Made by a program: the position numbers and the translations under genes
Notes under the pieces: generated by a model
Seen by the model: only the letters and a program-made list of their open reading frames with translations
What the model was told of the DNA's origin: nothing
Databases searched by the model: none
Origin: Doris montereyensis
Lineage: Eukaryota > Mollusca > Gastropoda > Nudibranchia > Dorididae
Length of the DNA: 64,000 nucleotides
Assembly (NCBI GenBank): GCA_037039925.1
Contig: JAXRKP010000070.1
Span: 248,501 to 312,500 of the forward strand
Direction: 5' to 3'
Part shown: positions 1 through 56,800 of the stretch, in pieces
How positions within the stretch are numbered: position 1 is the first letter of the stretch
Layout: every line of letters begins with the position of its first letter

Positions 1-43152
<43,152 letters not shown>

Positions 43153-45635
43153 ATGACATCCTAGACCTGCCTAGAATTTTTCCATTTTCTCATAACACTC
43201 AAACTGTTTAGCTATCAGAATTAAATGAAAATCTGTCTGAGGTTAATGTCACAGTATTGGGAATCTCTTGTCATTGTTTATTATATCGTAATATGTGGGA
43301 AATGTATCTTTTCATATGAACTAAAACACGGCATAAGACACTCCCTTTTAAGTCTTGGAAATTTGTTGTGTAGAAAGAAATCAAATCTTCATGGGGATAT
43401 GGTTTGAAGAAAACGCATGCAAGTATGGCCGAAAAGTGAATTTCCATGAATATGTTATTAAAATTGTGTCTATGCATTCAAAATTACTTGAAGATATTGG
43501 CTGAGAAAGAGACAGTACTGAGGAAAAAATATAGTGTCTTCATTTTTCTATTAAATTGTCAATCATTGTTGTCTTTGATATTGTTTAAAGAACTGTATAA
43601 AAAATGCTAATGATTCTTTCAATTCTCAATCCCATCGATGGGTTGATGTGTTGTGTAAATTTAATGTAACCGTGCACTTTATGCTATTTATCTTCAATTT
43701 TCCTTGTTCCCACATTCATAAAGAGGCTTGGATCTTAAGGTGCGGTTGGATTCTATTAATCACCTATTAGAAAGTTTAAGACCTGCAGCTTTTTGACAAG
43801 CCGTACACACAATTTTGTAGCAAGGATTTAGCACCACTGGTGCACTTTTTCCAACTCAAATTCACTGCAATATTCACCTGGAGCTTAATGTGCATTTTAA
43901 AGTATTGGCAGCCATCCTGTCACAGGTATTCCCACTTGCTTCCGCTTGTCAATTTTTCATTATCCAAAATGAAAACTAGTAAATCAAAGGAAATTTTATG
44001 TAGATGTGGACATGATGAAAGTGGTTTTGTTTTTTTCTCCTCCTGAAATGTTTTTAAAACTGTTTCACGTTATGAATACTTTGTTCATTGCTCAATGTGG
44101 TTTTCGTTATTTATATGTTGTGACCAAAGATGTGTTAGTGATAAACAAACAAAGTATGACATAAAAGCAGCAGAAGATTATCACTAAAAACGATTTCTTG
44201 TGTCATGAAAATTATATTCCAATATCATCTCAAGTCACTATCTCATAGTCCCCTTGTAAAGGAGTTGCATATGAGTTAATCATCTTTTTTTCTTCTGGCA
44301 GGATTTTTTAGCTTTGTTTTCTCACTGTTTGGGGTTTAAAATTAAGATCAGGTTGTTTTTTTATCGGTTTGTTTCAATTTTTATTTGCATGTTTGTTTTT
44401 TTAGTTTTGTTTGAATGTTTTAGCTTCAACTATTTTTATTTGCCCACATATAATGGCTTACAAATGGTTCATAACCTGTTGAAAGTCATGATGATAAATG
44501 CTTTCCAAAATTCTGTCCTGGTCATTTTGGTCCTTGTGAAAACATTAGTAAATTTTGGTCCTTGTGAAAACATTAGCAAATTTGAAAAATGGTGATTTGC
44601 ACTTTTTGTTTATGGTCAACCGTTTTTTTAAAATCTGAGTCTGTCTAAGCATTCCACTGAGCAAACACTGTGTACCTTTTGTATTTAAGACACAGAATGG
44701 TCTTATTACATTTCTATTGTAATTGTGGTTTGGTAGTTTTGAGCATCAATTTTCTTTCAATTTATTTGTGTGGTTTTTGGTTAGGGGTCTTTGGGATTTT
44801 TTCTTCACTTTCTTTTTCGTTTGTTTATTGTGGGACTGTTGGGGTGGGTTGTTTTTTTCATGTGAAATTCTATTGTTGTCTTACATGAGTATTAAGGGGT
44901 AACACCTTTTTCATTTATTTTGTTTATCATTCACTTTTTCTACATTTAATTTTTCATCATGTGATACCACCACTTGTATGACGTTTATTTTGTCTAACTA
45001 TCAGTATCTATCAGTACGCAATTCACTATACGGCTTTTCTGAAGATATTTCCACCAACAACATCAGACAAGTTTGGTGGGCATTTCTTCACCAATGCGAT
45101 CACTTGACCTCATCCTGTTGTGTAGTATATAAAAAAGGACATTTTTCAATTTATTTAGTATTATAGTTTTTTGCTCATCTTCTGCTGTAATTTCGTAATC
45201 TTCAGTATGATAAATTCTTCAATAATCCCCATCCACTCTGCAGTAAATGTCTGACTGCAGTCCAGCATGCATTGTACAGAGGTCTGCTAGAGTTTTATAT
45301 CTTGGTATGTGTTTGTTTTGTTCGGGTTGTTCTGTATGTTTATAATTTACAAATATATTTCTATTCCTTCTCTTGGATGTAATGTTTTGAAATATGAGTC
45401 TGTATTTACATTGATTAAATATTTACTTCCACAAAATTAAAAACTTGTAAAAAAAATATAAAGAAAGGAGTTATTAAGTGTTTTGTATGTAACCTGTGTT
45501 TGAAAGAGATTTGTCAGTTGAGTGTGGATTGAGAAGAAATAGACAATTTAAACAACAGATTTGACAGAAATATGTCCGCATATCAGTGGTAAGCGGGTGC
45601 TTCCTGTTGGACCAACTTCTATTGTGAGCAATTGG

Positions 45636-45755
45636 AGGGCACCACTGGCAGGGCCGACTTTTTTCGTTTTACTCTTTCACTTTTCTTTCATCTTGCGGTT
45701 TCCTCTTAATTCACGCTGAAATCACCACATATCTTAAACGGGGTAAATTTCAATG
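45636..45755 (+). repeat. Short dispersed repeat family, copy 8
   Basis: CTTTCATCTTGCGGTTTCC, TTAATTCACGCTGAAATCAC, GGGGTAAATTTCAATG. A partial second unit (TGAGATCACCGCATACACCG) follows at about 45,812. Confidence 0.7.
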
Positions 45756-46728
45756 AAGAAACAAACCAATTTCTATCCTCATTTCAATTTGTTTATATCT
45801 TAGTTCTCTCTGAGATCACCGCATACACCGCAGGATAAATTCTGATACACCAAACACAAATCAATCGACTAATAGAAACTAATGTAATCCTGAAATTAGA
45901 GCTGGTGAGTTACAGGTGCTTCGGAGGGTTGAGACTCATTTCTGGTTTGTACACATGATCACCAAGTATGTCCTTTTTTCAAACAGTTATCATCCCCACC
46001 CCTGAGCCTCTGTTGACAGACTTTGATTTAAAAACAATGTGCAATGTGCTTAGAGGTATACACTAAATATCCCAAGGGTATGTGGTATGGCATCTCTAAA
46101 ATTCACAAATTTTATGTCTTCATGGCCGAAGATGGAAACCAGGCTCATATACAAAAAGAAAAAAAAAACCCAGACTAAAGTATGAAAGATTGCTTGGCTG
46201 TCAAGGTTGTTAAACATCAAAGTCTCATAAATTTCCAAAGCACCGCACATTCATGATATTTTTTAAATTCTTTGATGATGTTCTAAGTTTTCATTGAAGT
46301 ACAAATTTTCTGTAATTCACATGAGAAATTTATACTCCATCCCAAAGAGAAAGCTATGCTCAATAAATTCTGTTATGAAAGGAATATAGCTCTGTTTTTA
46401 TACTATTTTTATATCCATTTTTTTGTTTTTTTTAAATTGAAGAATCAACATTTTGTTGGAAAGCAGTTCTCTCCAATTGTTTGTTTCTAATTTTAACATC
46501 GTTGCATCTTTTGCCATGTGTTAAAAAATTAACAAAAATTAAATTTGCTTTGCGAATTGCGTTACTTTCTGGACATTATTTGTTAATTCTGAGTTACTAG
46601 TGCTATGTCTTTTTTGGGGGTAAGGATCCTTTTGGGTTGTTTTTTTTAATGTTTTGATTTGCATTCAGAGACATCAAATTGGCACTAAGTAATTCAATGG
46701 TACAGAAATTCATAACCACTGACTGACA

Positions 46729-46734
46729 AATAAA
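46729..46734 (+). promoter_or_regulatory. Candidate EML poly(A) signal
   Basis: AATAAA about 3.6 kb after the stop. Nearer candidates at 43,220 (ATTAAA) and 46,362 (AATAAA) exist, and the choice is not decided by the sequence. Confidence 0.25.
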
Positions 46735-46740
46735 ACTGTA

Positions 46741-47552
46741 TGAAAGGAATGAGTTCTTCCTCCCCTGAATACAAAATCACTAGGTATTGGGTTATCTACC
46801 AGGGTCAATCAAACTGAGCAGCCCTTCGAGTAAAGTCTGGTCACTGTCCTGTTATAACCAATTTCCTGTAATGAGGTTTGCAAGGCAGATAACAGCATAC
46901 AATATTAGTAGTGTACGAGATACTCTCTCTCTCTCCCCCCTCTCTTTTAGACCTATTGTGCACTTTGAACACCTGCATTGGATGTAAATCAAGTCATTTG
47001 TTTTGAACAAAAATAAGGAATCACTTATTAGTTATTAGGCATAGATCTACAGTACACACACTTTTGTGATTCTCTTGTATACTTTCCATGTTGACAGAGT
47101 CCTGTTACAAGCGACTTTCCCCTTCCCGGCCCCAGTTATGAGTGTGAGGTTTATTTTAATAGAGCCAAGAAGAGAGAAAAACAGGGGATGATGATGGTCC
47201 TGTTATAACCGGTGCTGTTATAAGTGCCGACTGCAATTTGATTGGGTCATCACTCCATGATATTGATATGACTTGCAGGATCGAATTTTGTTTCTGGCAT
47301 TTGATCAAAATCTTTATGGTAAGATTTTATCTGGTCTTTAAAGCATGACTTTTGCTTTGTGATTCATACTGTTCTGAAGGTTAAATCACCATTGATATAA
47401 TTTATCACATGTAATTTTAAAAAGCAAATGTACAGTTCCATCAAGGAACAAATGGAGTAAAAACCAAAGTCATCCTTCGTTTTTCAATTCATTTTCTCCA
47501 TTTCAAAAGTGACAAATAATGAAATGCACAAAAAAAGAAATTATTTCAATAT
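46741..47552. other. Convergent intergenic stretch
   Basis: Between the candidate 3' ends of the EML (+) and LAMP (-) genes. It contains two loosely similar pieces around the motif CCTGTTATAACC (near 46,848 and 47,200), also seen near 17,020, suggesting an old dispersed repeat. I see no gene. Confidence 0.4.
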
Positions 47553-50423
47553 TTTATTTCTTCTCTTCCCAAGACAATGACAACAGACGAGACAAATTTA
47601 AAAAAAAACAGACGCACACAAAAAAGCACAAATAATTCAGTGGTATAATGGCCATGTGCAAATATTTTAGTTTACTTTTCAATACAAACTGAAGATTATA
47701 CAAGTGATGGATGCATTTCTGATTAACAGTAGAGATTCCTACTTGAAACGTCAATGTATTATGGAATAGATCATTTTGAGGCATGAAAACCTTATTTCTC
47801 AAAGAATGGAAAAAAATGGCTCAAGAAAGGTGGTTTCGCTGTTCATTTTCTAACATGTCTTATCAGACGTAATTTTTTACCAGTGTGGGTAAAATCTTTA
47901 ATTGCTAAAACACTTAGCATCAAAACAAAGAGAAGCCACTTTAAAGGGCAAACGAATTTGATTTTGCATTAAATAACCTACTTATATACTTTTGATATAT
48001 TTTTTTTATTTTGATTATAATATTTACAATTTTTTATCTTTTCTAGACTGAACATAATTTGATGCATCATAAATGAATGTGTATCAAGACAAACTAGAAT
48101 GAACAACAGTCCTAACAAATATATTAAGTATGAAACAATAACAATGTATTAGAGGGAAACAGTGAAATGTGTAATCTTAGTATATAACAAATGAATTGCT
48201 GAGTGTACAGGGTTAAAAAATACATATGAAAACTTTTAAATGATAAAAGATATAATCCCTAGCTATCCCAGATCAGAGCTTCATCTCAAATAAGATGTAC
48301 ATGCAATATCAACAAAAGTGATAATGGAAATGATTATCATGATTAGAAACAAACACAAAAATCTGAAATTAAAGGAAGGCGTGAATTCACCAAATGTTTA
48401 CTGGAGTTACACAAGTAGAGGGGCCTTTTAAGAACTTGAAAATTAAGTGTTTAACGTGCAAAATGTAAGTATCCCTATTTATTTCAAATTGATCTGCAGA
48501 ATCAATTTCAATTCATCAAAGATAACAAGAAGCAGTTTGAACGCTCTTAAATCGAAAGGAAAATGATCACTAAAGGTATAAAACCTTTCATTAATTTCAC
48601 ATAGATCTAGAAAACAGAAAATACTTTAAGCAAAAGTTCAGTTCAATATATGGATAAGAAATTGATCTCTTCCTGTTTCAACCAATCAAATCTCTGTGCT
48701 TAAAAGAAAAAGGAATAAAAAAGAAATTATCTAATAACCAAATATAATTCATTGACAGACATTTTTTCAGTAATACTAACATTAGCCATAAGTATCGTAA
48801 ATCAAATGAATAAATGAAATAACATAATATGAGGAAATTGTTGATGGCTCAAACTTTTTAAGTTTCTTGAAACCTTACAATGTGTCAGTTTCTTTGCCTC
48901 TCTTTTTCTTCTGTCTCTCTTTTCCTCATATGATGCAACTGGTTTTCATAACATGCAACAGACAATGTTTTCAATTCTTCATTGGTAGTAATGCACCATC
49001 TCTTCCACCCCCCCACCCCTATTGTTTTCAAATTCATACCAGCCTCTCACTTAAAGAGCAGTGACACCATTTTTTCCTGTTACTACTGTGAATCTCTTAC
49101 CTGTGCTTGATATGATCATAAAACAACACATTGAAACATTAAGGAAAGGATAGAGCAAATGATTTTTGTTGATCGCTTATAGCACAGATTACATTAACCC
49201 CTAAATAAAGCTTGTGAGCTTGTGAGTTTATATGTTGAGTAGGAAAATAACTATGCAGCATTAAGAAAAAAAACGATTTTGTATGCACTGACAAATTTGT
49301 GCTGATGTTCATACTCTTTAGTACAAATCTATGTTGACAGTCACATTTTACAGAAGTACAATTCAATGCCTCTGTTCAATACTGTTCTTTAATACAAATC
49401 TATTTTGCCATCCATATTGGTTTAGGAGAACAAGTCTATGTTATAGTTCAAAATGATTCACATTATCTTTAAAATCAAAACCATCATTGCTCTCCAATAT
49501 TTGAAGTTCATGAAGATTGCTAAGCTGCATAACTAGACTAATCAAGCTTTAGCTAGAGTGAACATTTTATGAGACAAAATCACACCAAATAAACCAGAGT
49601 TATATGATCTCAAAACAGATATAGGTTATTTCCAACTGAACATAAATCACATAAAAATAACCGCTTTCAGAACAAAGTTTACTAAATTTCTAGCATTTCT
49701 GTACAGAATTGTATACTCAAACATTTCCAGCACAGAACAGTCCATGCTTACATATACTCCTGTTGGAACAAATTTTCTTCTGTTCAATACTAGTTAATTC
49801 ATTTCCATCACATCTATTCTTCAATATATTAAATTATACAGATATGCATCTAAATACAATCAAACCCAAGCAAATCGCATACTTTTATATAACAGTCATT
49901 CGACAAATCTCACTTGTACATCACAGGAATGAAAGCAAACTCTAATGTTGTGTATTAGTAATTTAGTGACTGCATATTTCACCCCTATCCATTTTTTCAT
50001 TTATTTTTTTTTTCCTTAGAGAATAATCTCTACATCATCTGATTAGCAAAATGGATGAAAAATATGGCCAAATGTAAGATGTTCAGCTGGATCATGAACA
50101 AAAGTTTTGATCTCTCCTTGCTGTATCAACAATCAAAAGGAGAAAAACAGCAAGAAGAGAATCCAGTTTTTGAAGCTTCAATTTTCAAACTGTTGGTATA
50201 TAAAGTTTTCTTTTGCAACTTTCAGTGTCTGATTATCTAATTTATAGATATTGGTATTGACTTTAATATATTTCTCGTTTTACTTTACTTTGTGTTTAAA
50301 AACATTTTCCTTATACCCCTTTCCCTCCTGTCTTCATGCCACACCCTCTCTTATCCTCCCTTTTGAACGTTTCCCCCAAAGATACAAAAGTCTACTATCT
50401 GACATTTAATTTGAGTTATTGAG
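47553..50423 (-). other. LAMP 3' untranslated / flanking region
   Basis: AT-rich, no coding exon seen. Poly(A) hexamers in - orientation occur at 50,000-50,005 (about 420 nt after the stop) and 47,553-47,558; either could end the transcript. Confidence 0.45.
50000..50005 (-). promoter_or_regulatory. Candidate LAMP poly(A) signal
   Basis: AATAAA on the - strand (TTTATT on +), about 420 nt downstream of the stop codon and followed by a T-poor/A-rich change of composition. An alternative lies at 47,553. Confidence 0.35.
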
Positions 50424-50596
50424 TTATGGCATAGGCTTATACTGGCTTTGATCCCGAGCTTCTTGAATTTTGCGGCTTATTGCGTAGGCAATGACAACCA
50501 AGATGACCACAAGACTGAGACTGCAGGCGACGATGAGAGGAACGACGATGTCATCGTCTGGACGCATGAACGACTTCTCTTGACATTCCACAATTT
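50424..50596 (-). CDS. LAMP: LAMP last exon: fourth Cys, transmembrane helix, YKPM tail
   Basis: Acceptor ctcctttag on the - strand; stop TAA at 50,424-50,426. It encodes EIVECQEKSFMRPDDD, about 23 hydrophobic residues, a basic stop-transfer (SRK), then IQEARDQSQYKPMP. The layout (Cys, short acidic spacer, helix, short tail with a terminal YxxPhi) is that of LAMP1/2. The tail is longer than the roughly 11 residues usual for LAMP1, and the residue before Tyr is Gln, not Gly. Confidence 0.92.
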
Positions 50597-50791
50597 CTAA
50601 AGGAGTGAAGGAAGATAAAGAAAAATTATAAGTGTCTATCTAAAAGGTATGATTTAAATTCAAAATCATGCATGTTGACAGGAATTGGGTCAGTCAGTTA
50701 TAATTGTTATCATTATTATCATTAATATTATCATATTATCATTATCATTATCATTATCATTATAATTATAATTAGTATTATTATTATTATG

Positions 50792-50824
<33 letters not shown>

Positions 50825-53800
50825 CAGTACATGTATTATTATTATCATGAACGAAAAGGAGAATTATCAGAAAGATATCGAAAATGATGAACAATGACAT
50901 GAAATAACACTGAAGCCCCTTAAGGATAAGGAAGAGACAAATACAAAAAAATAGACAGAAAAATCAGTGGGCACCAATAGAATCGAATTTGCGACCTCTG
51001 TGTTGGAACCCATCGCCTCACCATTAAAAGAAAGCGCACTACCAACCAAGCCAACTTAAGAAGCATAGTTTCGACATGCCCTTTGTCTCACTGTTTGTTT
51101 TTTGCACATCTTGTACCCGTCACATGAAAACGTAAAAATTACTTTTTTAAAAGATCTAAATGTTTCTTTGTCTCTTTTTCCAGGTTTTGAATTAATATGC
51201 ACTGTGTTAAGGGTGGAGAATGAAAATAAAAATGAAATTCTATACAAAAAAAAAACTATGGATATGTAGAGGGCAGAGAGACTGTACTTATTCTAAATAA
51301 ACTCTTTAAATAGCTGTTAACTAAGATGTCCTTACATAAAACTGTTAAGTGCGGAGCCTGGGAAAATCTTGCCTGCACACATTTTCATACTGTTATTGGA
51401 GAAAAGCGTATACACAGGACTTTCAACTTTCCCCCTTTTCTTGTAAAATTAGGTGCTAGATCCACTTTACAGTTCTAATGATGAGTTTCAACCCTGTACC
51501 TCCAGTTTGCAGTGGAATTTCGGTAGATCAGGACCTCAAGAACCCCAAATGATGATGATTTCATGGCAAATTATGAGGAAATGGAAAGAGATGGCAGACA
51601 AAGCTAAAGGAATGAAAGGAAATACAAAAGAAAGACACATCTTACCACTAGCATTTGGCAACCACCCACAGAAAGGAAGGTAAGGAAAAGAGACTTGAAT
51701 TAAACCCTGTCGACCATTCTCAAAATTGCTTAAAAGAAAGGGTGATAGTGTCTATAAAAGGTGCAATAAAGGATAAGGACAACGGCAGTAACAAGAGAAG
51801 TAACCTTTCATATCTATCAGGGAATCCAGCCATCAGCTTCTCACAGACAATGAAAGAAGAGGAGAAAAAGAAAGCAGGTCATTAAAATGTGACACTGGCT
51901 AGGCTCGACCACTCACCCTGTGGGAAAAGCTCTGATGTAACTCCAAACGCAGCAAGTCGAATTTGGTTGAAAATGATGTTGACCCCAGGCTCGTCTTGTC
52001 CAACCTGTACATTGATTTCCTTGTCACACATCATGGTCATGTCGATGGGCGTCTCAAAGAGGTCCAGCTTATGACGATTCACTTTGACAGCTTTAGCTGT
52101 TGGAAGTCAGAAGCAAGACTTTAAAATAAATGTTTCAATAACTACTATTTAAATTTAAAAATCATGCACGCTCAAAGCAACTAGATTCAACTGTAAAGGT
52201 ATAATCTCATTCAAACATTAATGATCTTTAGCACTCATTTTACCACCCTAGTGTAGTGCATCTGGGAAACAAGCTGTCAAGAAGTTAAACTACATGTAAG
52301 GTGTATCACCAGATATTAAAAAAAATAATGAAATGCATCACTTTAAAATCAAAATTTTATTAAGTTCAAATAAATTTTAACATCAGCTCATTGAAAGTAT
52401 TTCTCAACAAGTGAGTGACATCATTACGAAGAATAGGAAATTCAACAGTGAAGATAGTTTGCTGCTTTCTGTCATACCGTGTTGTGGAAATATAATTTCT
52501 TTTATTAAATAAAACAACACAAAGTGACAACTCTATCAAGAAAGGCAGGACAAAATGTAATTATTAGTCTTGAAAGAAACAATTGCTATTTGTTGGTTGA
52601 ACTTTTAAGATTAAATTTTCATGAAACCAAGATCTAGACAATCAGAAAGGTAAGAGGCATCAACAAGAGTAAGTTCATTGCCTGAATTTACCAGCAATGA
52701 ACCGATTCTGCATGAATTTTCCTGTAATGGGTGATTTTTGTCTAAATTGGGCCAAAGAGGAAAACAAGAGCTTTAAGATTTCCCACACTGAAATATTTAC
52801 ATAGCATAGAATATCTAGGATGTGAACTTGCAATCTTATTTACAATTCAATATTTAAATACATGTAGCATTATTGCTTGGTTTTTCTTAGTTAAGCTAAT
52901 TAAAAAACATACAAGCTGCTCAGATGGTGATTTTTATAAGATCTACAACAATCAAATGTCCATTCCAAAGTGATCTTCATAACTTAATGAATGAATTTCC
53001 ACCGATGCAATTTAGACAAGATGAAAAAGTGTTTCACTAGAGTACTAACTTTCAAAGAGTACAGTTGTCGGTAAAAAGAAAAAAGAATTATAGAAATGTT
53101 ATAGAAAACCTTATTATTGATGAGATAAAATAAGTAATGTAATAATTCATTGAGGGTATTTTGTAAGATACAATTGGAACACTTTTATAAATGAGATAAA
53201 ACAAATTATGTAACTTTTGACTGATTGCAAAGCTTTAAGCAAAACACATTGCATGTATGCCTAAGTATTATTCTGGGAGTTACTCACATTCTTTAGCTCC
53301 TGGAAAAGCATCTTCGTTGGACAAATCAAAGTGAATTTTCACGTCAGTCAAACTCCAAGTAGCTGTGGCATTTTTCTTAGCTGGTTCCACCGAGTTCTAA
53401 AGGCAAGGAAATAATCAAATAATGGGGAGGGGAAATCATGGTTTGGTCTTTTTAGTTCTATTAAAAATATGTCAACAAATACTGATATATAATTTAGAAT
53501 TCAACTTCTTTCTTCCTTTCGGTATATGGGTTCAGATGCCCGAGATGATCTTTATCGAGGATGCCCTGTCCTGACAGTTTGTTTCCTTCCAAAACTGTTA
53601 AATTTCTATGCTTCAATGCCTCTTTTATATCTTCTTCCCACTTTCTCCGAGGTCTGCCTTTTGGTCTTTTACCTTGGACTTTAACACTGTATACTAATTT
53701 AGCTATTCTATTGTCATTCATTCTGTTTACATGCCCAAACCATCTCAATTGATTTGTTTCTATCTTAGTTTTTATGCCATCTGCTTTGGTTTGATCTCTT

Positions 53801-56800
53801 ATTGTTGTGTTTCTGATTTTGTCTCTTTTAGTTTTCCCTACTACTCTTCTTAGATATTTCAATTCAGCTGCCTGTACTCTACTGTATTCTCTACTGTCTA
53901 AGGTCCAGGTTTCGCTGCCATAGAGGAGAGTAGGAAATTAAACTATTTTATACTGCCATTTTGGTTTTTGTTGACAATTCTTACTTACCTACAAATGCCT
54001 TTCCTAGATGGTTATATATTGCACTTGCCTTTTTGATTCTCTCGCTGACTGATTTCTTCTCTTAGTTTTCCCTCTGATTTCATCATTACTCCTAGGTAAT
54101 TGTAGCTTTGAACTTGTTCTAAATTCTCCCTGCCCAATTTAAGATTTTGTGATTTAGCGTCCCTACTTGTTAGCATTGTTTTGGTTTTTCTTTGCATTTA
54201 CTCTCATTCGTCTTTTATTTAGTTCATTGTTCATAATGTTGATATTCGACAGAAGGTCGCTTTCTGATTTTCCAACAGAACTAAATCATCGGCAAATAAA
54301 GCATTGATACATTTACTGGTTCGAGCTACCACATACCTACTTTCTTTTTCTTTATTTTTGAGGATGCCTTTGCGACTGAATCCATAAATGTGATAAACAA
54401 AAGAGGAATTAGGCCACAACCCTGTCTTTCTCCTATATTTACATCAAATTCTGCAGATATGTTTCCAGCTACTCTACTGCACTCTCACTGCACATGTTGG
54501 TTTATTGTAAAAACTTTTAATGGCTTCTATTAAATTTTGCTCTACATTGTCTTCTTTTAAGGAATGGCATGGTTCGTCCCTCCTCCCAGTGTCAAATGCC
54601 TTTTTTAAGTCAATAAAACACAGGTACAAGTCAATGTTTCTCTCAAGGAATTTTTGTATCATTTGTGTAATTGTAAATATGTGGTTTTGTATACTTCTTC
54701 CTGGTCTAAATCCACTCTTATGCTCTTCAATCTGATCCTCTACTCTTTTCCTTACTCTCATTTGCAGTATCTGGCACATACTTTTCATGGAACGCTAAGT
54801 AGAGAATTGCTTCATAAAATGAAGAACAAAATGTTATGTCGCTTCATTTCAGCGGGCGGGAGGTTGAAAAGCGTGGAGGATGGGGGGGGGCAGTTGCAAC
54901 AGACATGGAAATATCACAGTCTTTTGTTCTTTTTCTCTGGCTGGCTATTGGCGGTTTATTCTGATAGGTTTTACTCATCTTCTACAATTTCTTTGCATGT
55001 CTTTTAACCTGCTGTTTCTATTTTCTTTGCATGTCTTTTAACCTGCTGTTTCTATTTTCTTTGCATGTCTTTTAACCTGCTGTTTCTATTTTCTTTGCAT
55101 GTATTTTAATCTGCTGTTTCTATTTTCTTTGCATGTCTTTTAATCTGCTGTTTCTATTCATTTCCCCCTGAAATCATCGCAAAAGGCGGGCAAGTAAAAT
55201 TCATTTAAGGCAAACGTAATTTTTCTAGTGGAATGTCTTATTTGCTATTTTCATGCATAGGTCCGTTCTTATTTCGCCACATTCGGTGATATTTGAGCAG
55301 GAAGACAACTCATTAACATATTATGTATTGTTTAGTGTTATGAAATACGAAAAACGTTAGACGAGCCACAGAAGGCTAGAGAGGTCATCAGACAAAATCG
55401 ATTTTGACAGCTGCGTTGCTAAGTGAGTTGATGTTTTATTTGGCACCTGATGAGTGTAGTATGTATCAGGCTACATCAAGACAACACCTGCTTTTATCAG
55501 TGTGAAGACGTTTGCATTTCAATTTAAAGTGAAAGTCACGTTATATAGTCCTTTTCCCTCTGTTACGCCTAGAACCGAGGTCTTCTATATAAGCTTATAT
55601 TATATAGGTCATGTGCGCTTTTAGATCATATTATTAGGCTCTCAAACCGAAGAAACCTGCGCTTGTGTTCGGTGTCACATGTTGGGATCTCGGATAGGAG
55701 ATGTTCCATACAATGAATAGCTGCCACTACTCGAACCCAGGGCCAGGACAACGAATCTCCTTATACCTGTAGATCATCTGGTCAAAGTTATCACTCGGTC
55801 TTGTTTGTGGGATCTACCCGAGAATGCCAGCTCTAAAATGAATAGGGTCCAATTGACAGATCCTCGGCATTCAAGGAATCTCCTTAGCCTGTACTGAATG
55901 CGGTGAGGAGGGGGGACAAAAATCGCCAAGGAAATTAAAGCACATGCGCCAGCAACACGCTGGTCAGATGTAGGCCTCAGTGAGCCTGTCAGTCATTTCG
56001 GTTTTTCAGGGATGCTCTTGTGACTAAAAAATTAATTAATTAAATCAAAGATAAGGCGTCTTCTCATGTCCACCATTCGATGTGATATCAGAGTTAAGAA
56101 TGAGCTCAATATGTACTCTGTAGGTTTGTATGGCTTTGGCATTCATTGGAGTGCTTTGGGGGGGGGGGGGGGGGGAGGGAGGGGTGGTTCTTGATACCCC
56201 ATGTATGTATTTATGGTGTTCGCCGATCGCCAAGGAAATAAAGTCACACAGGTTTCCATAATCTACCTTCAGCAAAATGAAATCTAACATTAACAAGCGT
56301 GATGATTGTCGCCGTTTCAAGAGTTCTACTCGGGGTCCAAACAACCCTTGCCCCGCGAGGACAAGAATTTGCCTAATGAATTTGTGGCGAACTGTTAATA
56401 CTTGAGACTAAAAAGGGGGTGGGGGTTATTGGTTCGAAGCCTGTTCACTGTTTCATTGTTCCTGAAGTCATGTCCTGGGGATTTTCTGTTAACGCTTAAC
56501 TCTCACTCAATCCAGGTGCGAATGTTCACCAGTTAGAGCTGGGGTGTTAAACACATAACATACAAGTGTCCACTTCAGGAAGTTTATCTTGTATTGCCTG
56601 TCTTGTTTAACGCTGGGAAAAGGCAAAGTCCCTTCAAGGCCGGCATAGTCCACAGAGCCGGAGATTATCCCAACTTCTATAGTGTGGAGTGCAACAGGGG
56701 ATGATACACGAAAAACCTTCTGGTCAGCATGCTACTTTGTCACAGGTTTTATTTCCCAGCTCATTCTAGTACCCATTTGCGCTTGGGTCGCGTGGGGAGA

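Larger units (their letters stand above)
43153..46740 (+). other. EML 3' untranslated / flanking region
   Basis: AT-rich sequence with no convincing coding exon on either strand. Possible polyadenylation hexamers on the + strand are ATTAAA at 43,220, AATAAA at 46,362 and AATAAA at 46,729, so the 3' end cannot be fixed from sequence alone. Copies of the short dispersed repeat family lie at 45,636-45,755 and, partly, at 45,790-45,860. Confidence 0.5.
50597..51916 (-). other. LAMP intron 50,597-51,916
   Basis: Contains the (ATT/ATC)n array and a tRNA-like SINE piece; otherwise nothing recognised. Confidence 0.55.
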
